From the NCBI GenBank assembly GCA_027886175.1, contig JAJNNQ010000011.1, forward strand, positions 3,534,001-3,598,000: a stretch of DNA of 64,000 bases, written 5' to 3'. The position numbers and the translations under genes were made by a program. This DNA comes from Phylloscopus collybita (taxonomy: Eukaryota; Chordata; Aves; Passeriformes; Phylloscopidae). The first letter of the stretch is position 1. Each line of letters starts with the position of its first letter. The notes beneath the pieces are model-generated. The model was not told the origin of the DNA. It saw only the letters and a list, made by a program, of their open reading frames with translations, and searched no databases. This document shows positions 48,153-62,090 of this stretch, in pieces.

Positions 48153-49445
48153 ATTACAAGAAGACATCCAAATAAGAACCAAAGAGACAAATCAAGCTCC
48201 TGAGTCTGGCCCACCAACCCACTCAAACCAAGAACACATTTCACCGTGGGATGGGATCAGATTATCCATGAGCAGGAGGAGGAGCACAGTGTGGAAAATT
48301 AAATGACTCAAGAAGCTGTTGGCAAAGAGATGACAACGGGAAAGTGGTGAAACAGAGAACAAAGGAAATAAGAAAGCAGCTCATGTTCCGGCCCAAACGT
48401 GGAAAGGATGGGAATGGGACACGGTTTTGGGGTTTCCTGGCACACCAGGGGTTAAACGAATGCTCTTCCTCCTCTTCTGTGCTACAGCAACTCTCATCTT
48501 TGGGCCATGCAGGACACCTTGCTGAGTGCAGCTCATTCAGCAGCTGAGCAAGGGGATGCAGGTGGCAGCCAGGCCTCCTGAGCCACAAAGGGCTACAAAA
48601 GGACAGGGAATTGTTGAAAATGACCCCAGAATATTGGCTTTCACATTTGTGTGCTGGTCTTTATCTGTGGTTACTGATTGTAAGCACAGTGCAGTTTAGA
48701 ATCCCTTTGAGCTGCTTGCTCATTTAACCTCATTGCTCATTTGAAGTCTGCACCGTGTAACTCATGGAAGCAGCAGTGGGATGAGTATTTGATGTTGATG
48801 TAGACACCTGACAGCTTCTAGAACTGATCATGGGATGAATGTATTGTACTGTAGGCCTTGGCAAAATAGAAAATGGTCAAATACTTGTGTGTAACCCAGA
48901 GAACTGTATAAAGCACTCAGGTTGTTTCCCACAGCTGCTGACTGACCTCTCCAAGGGATGAGAAAAGGGCCACACAAACCAGAGCAGCAGAGAAGAAGGA
49001 GAGAAGAGTTTGTGAACTGTTCCCTCTCTGGGAAGTGTGAAACAACAGGATGAGGCCACAAGAAGAAATAAAAGAGATTGACCTGATCTGCAGGATGTGA
49101 TGTAGATAAGCCAGAGCAGAAAAATAAAAAAAGAAAAGTTTCTAAACCATCAAAAGCTGCCAGGAATGTTTGAATAGGCATGAAACTCTTGAATATGGAT
49201 GTACCTCAGTAAAGGAACAGCACAGAGATAAGTCTGCCTTAAAGTGCAGGGTGTTCCTTGGCTGATGGCCAGGGACACTTTTGGAAAATATTCTACGATT
49301 GAATTTTCGTTTTTCTCAGAATTGAGGTCACTGAGAATAATCCCAAAACCAAAGAGGAACCAGGAAGCAGAAACAGAGTCAGTGACTGAAATCTGCTCGG
49401 AGAGAGGGACGGGGACTTGGAGATAAGGAAGGAACGAGAGAAAAT
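48153..49445. other. Non-coding part of U2
   Basis: This is the mirror of 29821-31137. No supported gene was found; the frames on both strands have shared mirror images in U1. Confidence 0.5.
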
Positions 49446-49691
49446 CATCAGTTTCAGAAAACGTTACTCATTGACACGGACTGCTGCTCAGCCAAGATCC
49501 TGCTGAATTCCTGAACACGGAGAAGAAGAACAAAGCCTGAACAGAGCCAGGAATATCGGATGTTATACAAAACGGGGGTGCATATTAACGAGGACACGGC
49601 ACAACCCAGCCACAGCCAGAGCCCCCTGCCGCCCCCTCCGCCCGCAGCCAGCCCCGAGCCCCGGCACAACCCAGCGCGGCTCCCACCTGCG

Positions 49692-49895
49692 CCGGAGCCG
49701 CCTCCGAGCTCCGGAGCCGCCTCCGAGCTCCGGAGCCGCCTCCGAGCTCCGGAGCCGCCTCCGAGCTCCGGAGCCGCCTCCGAGCTCCGGAGCCGCCTCC
49801 GAGCTCCGGAGCCGCCTCCGAGCTCCGGAGCCGCCTCCGAGCTCCGCCGCCGCCTCCGAGCTCCGCCGCCGCCTCCGAGCTCCGCCGCCGCCTCC
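49692..49895. repeat. 19-bp minisatellite, about 10 copies, at U2 first exon
   Basis: Units of GGAGCCGCCTCCGAGCTCC repeat at an exact 19-bp spacing from 49701 to 49872. The last three units drift to a GCCGCC start. U1 has only one to two units here. Because 19 is not a multiple of 3, all reading frames cycle, giving an artificial Ser/Ala/Glu-rich frame. Confidence 0.95.
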
Positions 49896-49899
49896 TCCG

Positions 49900-50030
49900 C
49901 ACGGAGGATCCAAAAAATGGCGGCTCCTCTTCGCGATGGGGGCGAGACGTGGGCGTGTCCCTGCTCTGCTCTGCCCAATCAGCGTGCAGTCAGACCCAGG
50001 AGTGACGGCAGAACTAGCCAATCGCGGCGA
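49900..50030 (-). promoter_or_regulatory. CCAAT/YY1-type promoter of U2
   Basis: This is the mirror of the U1 promoter. On the plus strand it shows AAAAAATGGCGGC (49912-49924) and CCAAT boxes near 49976 and 50018. It is read toward ZNF-2 on the minus strand. Confidence 0.5.
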
Positions 50031-50483
50031 GTGGCGGGCTCTGCAGGCGGCATTTCTCGGGTACCTCGGCTGCGGAGCGGCCCCGGCGCTGGGCCCGGGG
50101 GGGCTCTGAGGGGGGTGCGTGGTGAGTGCGGGGGTCCCATGGATTGGGAGGGTCCTGGTGATTGGGGGGGACGCGGTGAGGGGGGGTTCCCATGGGTGGG
50201 AGAGGGGCGGTGAGTGGGGGGTCCTGGCGCACTGGGGGGGCTCAAGGATGGGAAGGATCCTAGAGCTTTGGGGGGGTCGTTGAAGGAGGGGTGGCAGACA
50301 ATGGGAGGGTCCCGGTCCCAATTTAGCCATCAAATCCCTTCCCAGTCAATGACAATCACATTTAGGAGCAAATCAAAAATCCTGCATTTCCAACCCATCC
50401 CCACCTCTGCTAAGAGTGGTTGAATAAAACACAGCTGCTTATCTTTCCCACTCAACCCCTGAATAATCAAAGACATTTTTGGC

Positions 50484-51065
50484 CTTTTCCCCCTTAGGTG
50501 TGAGATTGAGAGTGGCTGGAGAGGCCCCTGTGTCTGTGAGGAAAGGCCTCCTGTCGATGCAGAGCCACCCTGAATGTTCTCCAGGGCTCCAGTGTGGTGG
50601 GTCCCTGGTGTGCTGGGACCTCTGCCACCCCTCCCAGTCCATGTCCCTGCAGGGGTGGACTTGCTGCTGGTGAGGGTGCTGCTGTCTGTGCTTGCAGTGT
50701 CCTTGTGGCCTGCAGCTGGCAGCCTGATTCCTTGCCAGGGGCTGTTTGGGTGGGCTCTCCCCTGCCCAGGAGGGCAATTCCTCTGCCAGGTCCTTGTGGC
50801 CGAGCCGGTGCCCTGGGTGCTGGGGCCCCCTTGGGCCCTGGGCTTGATCCCTCAGGGGCTGTAGAAACTCTGCCATGGCCTTTGCCTTCTTCCCCTTGGC
50901 CTTTTCCTCCTCCCTTCTTGCCTTCTTCCCCTGCTGTGCCTGTGTGACCAAGTGCTGCAGGGGCTTCTTGTGCCCCTCCTGCAGCCCCCCTGAGTGCCTG
51001 TGGGTGCTCATCCTCTGACAGTTGCTGAGCTTTCTGCAAAACCATTCATTTCTGCAGCGCCCCAA
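50484..51065 (-). pseudogene. Endogenous retrovirus gag-protease relic, U3 copy
   Basis: A minus-strand frame stays open for about 190 codons. The order is a charged gag-like segment, a degenerate Cys/His stretch (CRPQGHCKHRQQ), then RRPFLTDTGASPATLN. The last string carries the retropepsin-type DTGA (50523-50534). Order and spacing suit a fused gag-protease region of a retrovirus. It is a relic: no reverse transcriptase follows. Confidence 0.5.
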
Positions 51066-53344
<2,279 letters not shown>

Positions 53345-53959
53345 GGGAAGCCCTTAGAGAGCAAGAAGAGCTTCGTGCACTGCTCCAGCTCCATCCCCCC
53401 TGGGAGAATTGGCGTTGGATGATCCCCAGTGACCCCTGTTGGGTAGAGCCCTGGTTATCCCTGTTGGGAAGACACCTGGCTGGGGGAGCTCCACATCTTC
53501 CTGGCTCCCTGTGAGCACCTGGATGAACACAGGGGCAGGAACATCCATCGGGACACAGACCGACACTGGGAATTCCTTGGGGAGAGTGGATTTGTTGGCT
53601 TTCAAACCCAGAAAATCTTTTGTGTTCAATGCTGTCTTCTGGTGGCCTCAAGGAATACTGGATGGTCTTGGAGGTCTTTTCCAACCTCAGGGATTCCGTG
53701 ATTTTGATTTCCCATTGCCTTAAGGCGTCTTCTGTAGTCAGATGGTGATGAACTGAGGCAAAGATCAAGGTTTCAGAGACAGTGGGGTGGAAACCCCTTC
53801 AAAAAAGGTTCTTCCCTCCCTCACAAGCACGTGGATCCTTAGCTGGCATGGACACAGAAATCCTTTTCTTTTGCTTTTGCAAAGAATGATTTGCTTTTCA
53901 TTTCCCTTCATCCCTTTAAAAAAATCTAACACTGGGGTAAAAATAAGGACATTGAACTA

Positions 53960-54220
53960 AGACCTGGGTGAGGACATGGGGGGACATAGACATGGAGAGT
54001 GACGTGGGGACACATGGACATGGAGGGGGACGTGGCCATTCCTGGGGACACAGGGGGACACAGGCTCAGATGGAGATGTGGTGGACAATGACAGGGATGG
54101 AAACATGGTGGGGAGACAGCCATGGGTGAGGCCATGGTGGGACATGGCCAGTGACATGTGGGGACATGGCCATGGCCGGTGCCATGGGGGGAAGTTGCAG
54201 GGGCTGTGGGGGGATGCTGG
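53960..54220. repeat. GGACATGG-type minisatellite, U3
   Basis: This array is nearly the same as 34370-34620 of U1. Confidence 0.8.
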
Positions 54221-54283
54221 GTGTGAGGGAGTTGAGGGTTCCTGGGAGGGACTTGGGGCTTGCTGAGGGCTTTGGGGACCCCA

Positions 54284-54530
54284 GGACGAGCGGCTCCGGC
54301 AGCACTGGGAGACCCTGGTGGAGGTTCTGGGGCAGCTGCTCAAGGAGCCCCTGACCTGGAGCCCCAGCTGGGCATTGGGCTCCTGGAAGGGAATGAAGGT
54401 CCTTGTCCCCAGGAGGGAAATCCCAGCAGCTCCAGGGTGTTGGGGGCAGCTGAGAGGCCCCAAGACTGAGAGGAAAGCCAGACAGAGCTGTCCCTCTCCA
54501 AAACTGTCCCCCAAAAATCCCCAAACTCAT
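54284..54530 (+). other. Conserved exon-like open frame, U3
   Basis: This is the counterpart of 34690-34930. It follows a CCCCAG-type acceptor and reads DERLRQHWETLVEVLGQLLK. It stays open in both blocks. No family is recognised. Confidence 0.25.
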
Positions 54531-54640
54531 AGATTCTTTGCAGGAAAAAGCTGCCAGGAGGTGCCTGAATTAAGGGAAAGGAGAGATGAGACCCTGAGAA
54601 TGGACAAGAGGGGCCTGGAACCCCCAAACCCAAGAATGGA

Positions 54641-55264
54641 TGTCTTGGGTTATGCAACCAAAAATGTGTGTTCTGTTTCATGTGTTGAAAGCAGCTGGGG
54701 AGATGTTTATCTGTTGTTGTGGTGGATTTTTATTGTGTTTCCAATTGCAGGTCAGTTGTAATGATAAGTTTTATACACCACCCATATTTTGTATTGTTAC
54801 AGTATATTTTATCCCTAATGGATTGTTCCTTTACCCCTGTATTGTTGGTTTTGCCCTGTCTGTCTTCCCTAGACCTGCCCTTCCCTCCTCCTACAGAATT
54901 GTCAATCCTTCCCTCACCCTGCCCCTTCTTCCAGACCCTTCCCTGTCAATCCCCCAACCTTCGACGCCCCAGTGGTTGGTTTAAACTGTTCCCTCCCCTT
55001 GTGTTCTTTCATTGCTCTGTGCATTGTACTCCCCGCCTTATGTTCCTCCCCCATGTCACCCTCATTGGTTGGAAATTGTATCCTCTCCCCAGACCTCCCC
55101 CACTTATAAGCCCCTGCAAGCCCTGGTTCTGTGCCTTTTTCTGTCCCTGACCCTCTGGGCAATAAACACCTTTGGAAATCACCCAGAAGGCCTCTCCCTG
55201 TCCCTTGTCCCTGCCCTGGACGCGTGCCACCTGTGCTATAGAGCAGCTGTGCCCTGCAGCTGCA
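54641..55264 (+). mobile_element. Solo LTR at right edge of U3
   Basis: It starts TGTCTTGGGTTATGC, with a TATA-like CTTATAAG at 55103 and AATAAA at 55161-55166. It ends near TGCCCTGCA. The start matches the LTRs at 35039 and 43807, but the interior differs, so it is a different subfamily. Confidence 0.65.
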
Positions 55265-55858
55265 CCCCGGATTGCCTGGCTTTCTGGGGGCAGCCCACTC
55301 CTGGCGCCGGTGCCGGGAGCTGGCTGGGCTGAGGGACACCGGCATCGTGTCCTGTCCCCATTTCTTTGCCTGAGAGCCCCTGAATTTTCTGAGTTATAAT
55401 AATTTGGAGGGATGGAGTTTGAATTCTCCACTCCAAGGGAGTCTCTGGCTTTCCCTGGCACACACCTGTCTTTCAAACTAACACCTTTCTCTCAGTTAGT
55501 TACAATGTAAAAGTCAGTTATAATAGAAAAGTTAGCTATAATAGTTATACTATAAAAGTATTTCAGCATTGAGCATTGTGTATTTTAATATGTTGCTAAG
55601 GCCTATGATATAAAATCAATTTATTGCGTTGCCTTTTCTGTTGGCTATGCAGTGTACACGCAAAGTGATAGATTGTGTTATACCAGAAAGCAGCTGGAAG
55701 GAATTATTAATTGCACCATATCAAAATAATTGTGATCAATGACAATGTGCAAAAGCTGACATGTGAATGCAGAAGGCAATATTGTATTGTCATTGATATT
55801 GCCATTGATATTTTTACATTGTCATTTATAACCGCCTCTGCTTCAGGCACCGAGGGGG
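55265..55858. other. Unassigned sequence after LTR
   Basis: About 125 bp at 55359-55485 match 58165-58290 in the same orientation (segment GTTTGAATTCTCCA). The remainder is A/T-rich. No gene is seen. Confidence 0.5.
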
Positions 55859-55894
55859 CTCATTCACCCCCTGCCCCTGCATCCCTGAGAGTCC

Positions 55895-55981
55895 TCAAGT
55901 GCCCCTGAGTGTCCCTGAACATCCCTGAGTGTCCCCGAGTGTCCCTGTATGTTCCCTGAGTGTCCCTGAGTGTCCCGAGTG
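55895..55981. repeat. Short tandem repeat CCTGAGTGTCC
   Basis: About seven imperfect units of CCTGAGTGTCC or CCCGAGTGTCC lie in tandem. Confidence 0.85.
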
Positions 55982-56142
55982 AGGTCACCCCAGGAATTCC
56001 CATCAGGATTTGGAACAGTTTCAATGAAAATCTCCAGAACATTCCCCAATTTTGTCTCAAACACCGTGCAGGCAGAGAGGAGGGGACAAGTGACACCAGC
56101 CATGTTCCTGATGATGCCATCACCCCAATGATGTCCCCAAGC

Positions 56143-56407
56143 TGTTAAGAATGGGGCCAGCAGACCAGCTCCTTTGAAAAGGCCTTTATTGAAAAACAGC
56201 GCTGGGTGGGGGCCCGAGGGGTCGCGCACACGGCCACTGCTCCCGCTGGACGGCGCCGAGGAGGACACGGCAGAGCGGGGGCTCCCGTCCCCACCAGAGT
56301 CCCTGGGAAGTCACTTGTAGGGTCGTGGTCCGGGGCTGTCACACTGGCCCGGTACTGTCCGGTCATGGCGAGGAGTCGGAGGTCTTTAGTTGGTAGCCGG
56401 ACGTTCA
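56143..56407 (-). mobile_element. Short LTR, 3' end of a minus-strand retrovirus
   Basis: The element runs from TGTTAAGAATGG to GGACGTTCA. On the minus strand it starts TGAACGTCC right after a purine-rich GAGGAAAACAGTGG and contains AATAAAGG (near 56179). This is the polypurine-tract-then-LTR order of a provirus 3' end. Confidence 0.4.
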
Positions 56408-57110
56408 CCACTGTTTTCCTCAGCTGAAGAAGTCACTTTTAGTCTTTGGTGTTGTAATGGCTCGTTGCCTTTGGGGTCTTTACCCTGAAATATTGTCCCA
56501 TCGTTCCCTGGTGTCTCCTCATTTGCATGTGCGCCATCTTGGGGAGCAGTGGCAGTGGTTCCCGACGGGAAGTGGATTCCGGTGTACAATGGAAGGGGAT
56601 CAATGGAGTGAAATCATCAATAACAGGTAAGTAATTAACGTCCTTTAACATGAACAGGTGTTGAGGTGTGCCTTTAAGGTTTTCAAGGTGGGCTCCCTTT
56701 TGGAGATTCTTCCCCTCCCCCGGGGTAGGTTTTTCCCAGCCAACCCTGAGGGAATGATTATAATACACCGGGTTTACCAAGCAACCTGAGATCCTGCAGG
56801 GGCTGCCCATCGAAGGAATTGGCCCCGGCAGAGAGGGCCCACCCCTCCTCACAGGTGATTTGACCTTTAGGCTGCCCTTTAGCCCTCGGGTCACGCCCTG
56901 TCCCTCTCTGGTAGGTAGGCTGTGTGCCCTCCCCCTTCCCCCTCTCCCAGGTGAAAACCCAGCACAGGCACATGGTCGGGGTTCTGCTCAGGGCAGTCAC
57001 ACGGTTCAGAAGTGCTGCTGTAACTGGAATAAAATCTCTGGACAAGACTCCTGAGGCAGATCCGTTTCCTTTCTCCACTGATTCATCCAACCCCTCTGAA
57101 GGAGCCATGC
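56408..57110 (-). pseudogene. Possible internal (env-end) remnant of same retrovirus
   Basis: Two overlapping minus-strand frames (56758-57108 and 56439-56894) are open and lie immediately upstream of the polypurine tract. They show no definite family motif. A place next to the 3' LTR would suit an envelope remnant, but this is inference. Confidence 0.25.
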
Positions 57111-58164
57111 AGGATTCATCTTGCTACATTTACCCTGGGTCCTACGCTGCCTGAAACAAGCCTGGACTTGTCCGAGGGGTCTGTGCCTGTGTTAGCAGTG
57201 CAGGGAGAGGATCCTTTTGGGACTGTTATAAATGCACATTTTAGAGCTGGCTTTTTGCAAATATTGAAATGAATGTTATACATATAGTGTAAGAAGGTTG
57301 CACTGTATTTCCTTTTATTTGTGGAATTTAAAAATGTAACGAAGGTATATTTTCAGATTGTAACAAAGTAGAGATGGGGGTTGTTTTTGTTTTTTTTTTT
57401 TTTAAGTCCTCAACTAGATAGAAGACAAAAGGGACGTCTGGAACTACTGAACTAAAGATTTCTGATGAAGAACAATTAAGCCTTTGAAAGTTTGAATCTT
57501 TGGAAGACAGATTTACAACATACATCTAGACTGCGTGGTATCCCACAGATAAACTGTATGCTTAGGGGGATCTTGAAACCAAAATGAATATTTGAATCAT
57601 GCATTAGCTTATTTAAATATGTAACACCAAGACTTTTAAATACCAAGAAATTTGAAATAGGCGGTGTGTTGCTTTTCACCCTCAGCTGAGAAGCTATCTT
57701 TTTTGTCACCTTATCTATTTTCATTCTATTTTATTTTCTTTTTATTAAACTTATAAATTAATAGAACAAGGTGAAACGCCGTTTTTCACACTGCTGGGAC
57801 ATCTTGCTGGCCCAGCTTGCTGCTGCCGAGAGTCCTGCAGGGGCACTGGGATGGGCAGCCCCAGGGCTCTGGGAAGCAAAGCCTCTCCTCCATCCCTTCC
57901 CGTCCCGGACAAAGCCGCCATCACCGCGCGCTCCCCGAGCCCGCGCCACAGCGCCCCCTGCAGCCGCGGGGGGATCATCGCACCTGCCCTGCCCACCGGG
58001 AGCCACCAGCGCCCCTGCCGGCTGTGCCCGGAACTGCACCCCAGGGGAAAGTGCCGCGCTCAGGGAAGCTGTTCCTGGGCTCCTGGTTCTGTTTGTTATC
58101 AATGCTGTGGGTGGTGGGGTTTGTTTGCCTGGTTATACACACCAGGAAAGAACTGGGATTCCTG
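57111..58164. other. A/T-rich stretch, then G/C-rich patch; no gene seen
   Basis: 57200-57760 is A/T-rich with a T-tract near 57390. 57780-58100 is G/C-rich with overlapping frames in all phases, none with recognisable features. No splice or promoter pattern was convincing. Confidence 0.4.
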
Positions 58165-58294
58165 TCCCCATAGCTGTGCCTGAGAGCCTCTGAATTTTCA
58201 AAATTATAATAATTCACAGGAAGGGGGTTTGAATTCTCCATTCCAAGGGAGGCTCCTCCTTCCTCAGCAGACACCTGTCGTTCAAACCTAGACG

Positions 58295-58797
58295 CCATGA
58301 GATGATCATGACCATGCAATGACCGTGACTGTGACCCTGCCCATGAGATGATCATGACCATGAGAGGGCTGTGACCATCAGATGACCACAACACAGCTAT
58401 GAGGTGATCAAGATCATGAGCTGACCATGAGATGAACATGACACAACCATGGCCATGAGGTCATGTGACCATCAGATGAACATGACACAGCCACAAGCAT
58501 GAGATTGTGCCCATTAGAGGACCATGACCATGAGGTGATTGTGATCAGGAGATGACCATGAACATGAGATGATGGTGCTCAGGAAATGACCATGACACAA
58601 CACTGTTATGTGACCATAGCATGACTGTGGCCATGAGTTGACCACAAGATAAACAGGACCATTTGATGACCACAAGCATTTCACGATGATGACCATGAGG
58701 TGATCAAGATCATGAGGTGGCCATGACCATGAGGTGACCATGAGGTGACCATGACTTAACCATGGGGTCATAAAGACCATGAGATGAGCAAGAGATG
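58295..58797. repeat. Degenerate ATGACCATGAG minisatellite
   Basis: Some 500 bp consist of variable-length units built on ATGACCATGAGGTG and GATGATCATGAC. The units are too diverged for a single period. Confidence 0.85.
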
Positions 58798-59466
58798 TGT
58801 AGTGGTTTAGGGCAAATTTGGGAGGAAACCTCCTAAGGGGCCCTCCCTCCCCTTCCCCCAAACGGTTCGGGAGAGACCTCCTCAGAGAGAAGTGGAAAGA
58901 AACCTGTTTATTAAACCAGCAAAGCACTCCCCAGCACAATAAACTGAACAAAACCAGATGACAAGAACTTTGTGCCACTCTGGAGAGATGACAATTTAGA
59001 AAAGAAGTCCTTCCTGTAGGTGGTTGCTCTGTTCTTAATCCCTCTGGTGCTGGGAAAAGTTGCTGTGCAGAGTAGATCTTGGTGGGTCCCAGGTGCACCA
59101 GTCCCCCTGGTGCTCCCCTGGGTCCTCAGTCCGGGGAGGTTTGAACAGTTCCAAGAGAAGGCGAAAAAAAGAGGAAAAAAAAATAGGAAAAAGAAAACCG
59201 AAGCTTCACCGCCTCAGCCAGATTCACTTATTAACTAAAAAGAAGAGAAAAAGAGAGGGGAAAAAATCCCTCTCTGTCTCATGTCTGTGTGTTGTTGACT
59301 CCCACTCTCAAGGCCAGCATAGAGGGGGAAGGTTTCTAAAAACAAACTGTGCGCTTCTCCCCCACTTTTTACTCTCAGACCCAATATCAAAGGTACAGAG
59401 TGTAATATCCAGCATAAACCCAACAGACAATTGGGGATACAAATATCGTAACATTACCCTGGAACA
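58798..59466 (-). mobile_element. Solo LTR, minus
   Basis: The element runs from TGTAGTGGTTTAGGGC to CCTGGAACA. The left 60 bp equal the LTR end at 45459. On the minus strand an AATAAAC lies near 58911. It interrupts or borders the minisatellite. No primer-binding site follows. Confidence 0.6.
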
Positions 59467-60389
59467 ATGACAAAACTCTGTTGGCTACTTATGGACGATT
59501 GCATGCAAAGTGTCGGTGTCCTGGATCTGTGCTCCTATCTCCTGTGAAACTTCATATTTATCAGTTTCTGTTAATCTGCCTATATCTTTCCTTGCCCTTT
59601 GTTAATAAGAGTTCCTTACCCTTTGTTAATAAGGAGTGAAAGCTGCCAGGATGGCAGCGAATTGCTACCGTCGCTCCATCACCCGGTGCCCCTCTCCACC
59701 CCTTTTCCCCTTTCCCTCAAGGCAGGAAAATGTTGGAAACTGTCCAGAGGTGATGTGGGTGCACTACTGTTCCTCCCGCTGTCCTGTGTCCTCCTTCACA
59801 CCCTGTCTTTCCATATCCCCCATTCCCTGCCCAGGAAGGCAGTGGCTGAGCCATCTCGGGCGCTCCTTCTCCAAATGGCGCTGACCAGGCGGTTTTGAGC
59901 TCCCCTCTTTCCCACCAGAGTCCATCTTCTCCGGTCCCAGAGCTTCCCTTTCCCCCACCCACCTCCCCCTTTCCTGCCCTGGCTGCAGCTGCCCCACCCC
60001 AGGCCCGTGTGGCAGTGGAGGCGAGGCGGGGCTGCCCCGAGAGGGGCCCAGCCCTGCTGTGCCTGCAGCTGCCCCCGCCCCGGGCCCGCGCGGCAGAGGT
60101 GCCGTGGCGGAGCTGGGCAGCCCCGACAGAGAGCTGGGCCCTGCCGTGCCGCTGCCAGCTCCACCACTGCTGCTTTCACCCTTCCTTGCTTCACAGTCAT
60201 CGTCACCAACCCAACAGAGAACACCTGCAACACCAGCGCCAGAGGCCAGAGCAAACACTAAGAACTGTGCCCCTGGTGAAGAGGAGATCAAGGAACTGCA
60301 GCCCTTCAGCTGAGAAGATCAAAAGCCAAAGGAGATTGAACTATTAGCTCACTTAGGGAAAATTTATTCATTTAATTCAGTATCATCAT
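59467..60389. other. G/C-rich unassigned sequence
   Basis: Frames on both strands are long only because of Pro/Ala/Gly-rich composition. A duplicated TTGTTAATAAG pair near 59603 and 59622 is visible. No gene is supported. Confidence 0.4.
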
Positions 60390-60971
60390 TTCTGTTACTT
60401 TATCCTCTGTAATGAAGTCTCAAATGCCTTTCTATTGCTGCTTAATTGAGCTTAATAATGTTCATTTTAGTTTTGTAAACCATAAGGTCATATTCCCAAG
60501 AATCCCCTTGTTACAACCATTGGAAAACAGAGGAGTTGTGGATTCCCTTGTAGCATTAAAGGAATTTCCAACTGCCTTGCGCTGGAAAAGCGACCCCTCC
60601 CAGATGTAACAAAGGTCCATAGTTCCCTGCAAACATTGTGTAATCTTCTCCCTGGGTTTCTCAAGCCCATCACCCCCGCCCATGGTATCCCCTTTCCCTA
60701 TTTCCCAATTGGCTATGGGGGGCTGGTGTCCAGTTTCTGTCTCCCTATGGTCAATTGCCCCCTGCCCTGCCCCCTGTACAAGACAAACCTCAGACACTAC
60801 ATAACTGAGAAAAACCACGATTGTCTTCTTTGTCCTCACCTCCTTCCTGGTTCGAGGTGGGAGAAAAAAAATGGATTCTTGAGCTCAATAAAGAGACTTG
60901 CCTTGTTTGCTTCCCTGCCAGAGGGTGAACCTCCCTGGACGATGATCACTGCAGCCACACGTGCTGCTACA
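60390..60971 (+). mobile_element. Solo LTR at left edge of U4
   Basis: It contains AATAAA at 60887-60892, a following U5-like segment and the ending GCTGCTACA, immediately before sequence shared with the other blocks (GAAAGTCAACAATCC). The left end is not resolved. Confidence 0.5.
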
Positions 60972-61238
60972 GAAAGTCAACAATCCACTCTCCCCAAGGA
61001 ATTCCCACTGTCAGTCTGTGTCCCGATGGATGTTCCTGCCCCTGCGTTCATCCAGGTGCCCACGGGGAGACAGGAAATTGTGGAGCCCCCCCAGCCAGGT
61101 GTCTTCCCAACAGGGATCACCAAGGCTCTGCCCAACAGGGGTCACTGGGGATCATCCAACGCCGATCCTCCCACGGGGGATGGAGCTGGAGCAGCGCACG
61201 AAGCTCTTCCCGCTCTCAGGGCACTCCCAGGGTTTCCC

Positions 61239-62090
61239 TTACTGGTGCCTCCGTTGGTGTCTGGTCAAGTCAGAGCTCCTGGAGAAGCTCTTCCCACACT
61301 CAGGACACTCGTAGGGCCTCTCCCCGGTATGGATGCGCTGGTGGACAGTGAGGTGTGAGCTCTGCTTGAAGCCCTTCCCGCAGTCGGGGCAGCAGAAGGG
61401 CCTCTCCTCCGTGTGAATCCGCTGATGTAGGAGGAGATGGGAGCTGGTCTGAAACCTCTTCCCACACTGGGGACACTCGTAGGGCTTCTCCGCAGTGTGG
61501 ATGCGCTGGTGTTTGTTCAGGTGGGAGCTGCATCCAAATCCCTTCCCACATTCCATGCAGGTGTAGGGCCCTTCCCCAGTGTGGATGACCTGGTGCTGGA
61601 GCAGGTCTGACCTATCTCTGAAGCTCTTCTCACATTCCCCACACTTGTAGGGCTTTTCCCCAGTGTGGATCCTCCGGTGTTTCCTGAGATTGCCCTTCTG
61701 GCTGAAGCTCATCCCACATTCCCCGCACTTATGGGGCCTTTCCCCAGTGTGGATCACCTGGTGCTGGATCAGGGCTGAGCTAACTCTGAAGGTCTTCCTA
61801 CATTCCCCACACTTGTAGGGCTTTTCCCCAGTGTGGATCCTCTGGTGCCGGATCAGGCTGTCCTTCCGGCTAAAGCCCTTCCCACATTCCAAGCACTTGT
61901 GGGGCTTCTCCCCTCCATCAGGCTTCTCCTCCAGCTCTGAGCTCTGGCTGCATCTCCGGCCACCCTCCTGGCACAGGGGGGGTCTTTCCTCCTCGCAGCT
62001 CCCTGGGCTGGGTTTGCAGCCGCTCCTCCTGTGGGATCTTTGGGCCTTTTCCTCCTCCTCCATCCGGACACTCCTTGGGAATGAAAAATC
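61239..62090 (-). CDS. C2H2 zinc-finger protein, 8 fingers (ZNF-4)
   Basis: The ATG is at 62063 ([15 protein letters not shown]) after an acceptor near 62091. The exon encodes 274 codons with the common leader and eight complete C2H2 fingers, ending LTRHQRRHQ. Helix residues differ from those of the other three proteins in most fingers (for example RKDSLIR in finger 1 and RSSDLTR in finger 8). Finger 5 has an altered linker (EGPY) and ends HTA. No KRAB or SCAN is visible. It is likely an intact DNA-binding protein gene lacking only its 5' exon or exons. Confidence 0.85.
   Translation of the reverse strand, partial: DFSFPRSVRMEEEEKAQRSHRRSGCKPSPGSCEEERPPLCQEGGRRCSQSSELEEKPDGGEKPHKCLECGKGFSRKDSLIRHQRIHTGEKPYKCGECRKTFRVSSALIQHQVIHTGERPHKCGECGMSFSQKGNLRKHRRIHTGEKPYKCGECEKSFRDRSDLLQHQVIHTGEGPYTCMECGKGFGCSSHLNKHQRIHTAEKPYECPQCGKRFQTSSHLLLHQRIHTEERPFCCPDCGKGFKQSSHLTVHQRIHTGERPYECPECGKSFSRSSDLTRHQRRHQ

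Noticed and set aside
49454..50333. Long Ser/Ala/Glu-repeat frames on both strands at the U2 promoter
   Set aside because: Produced by the 19-bp array read in cycling frames. The U1 copy lacks them.
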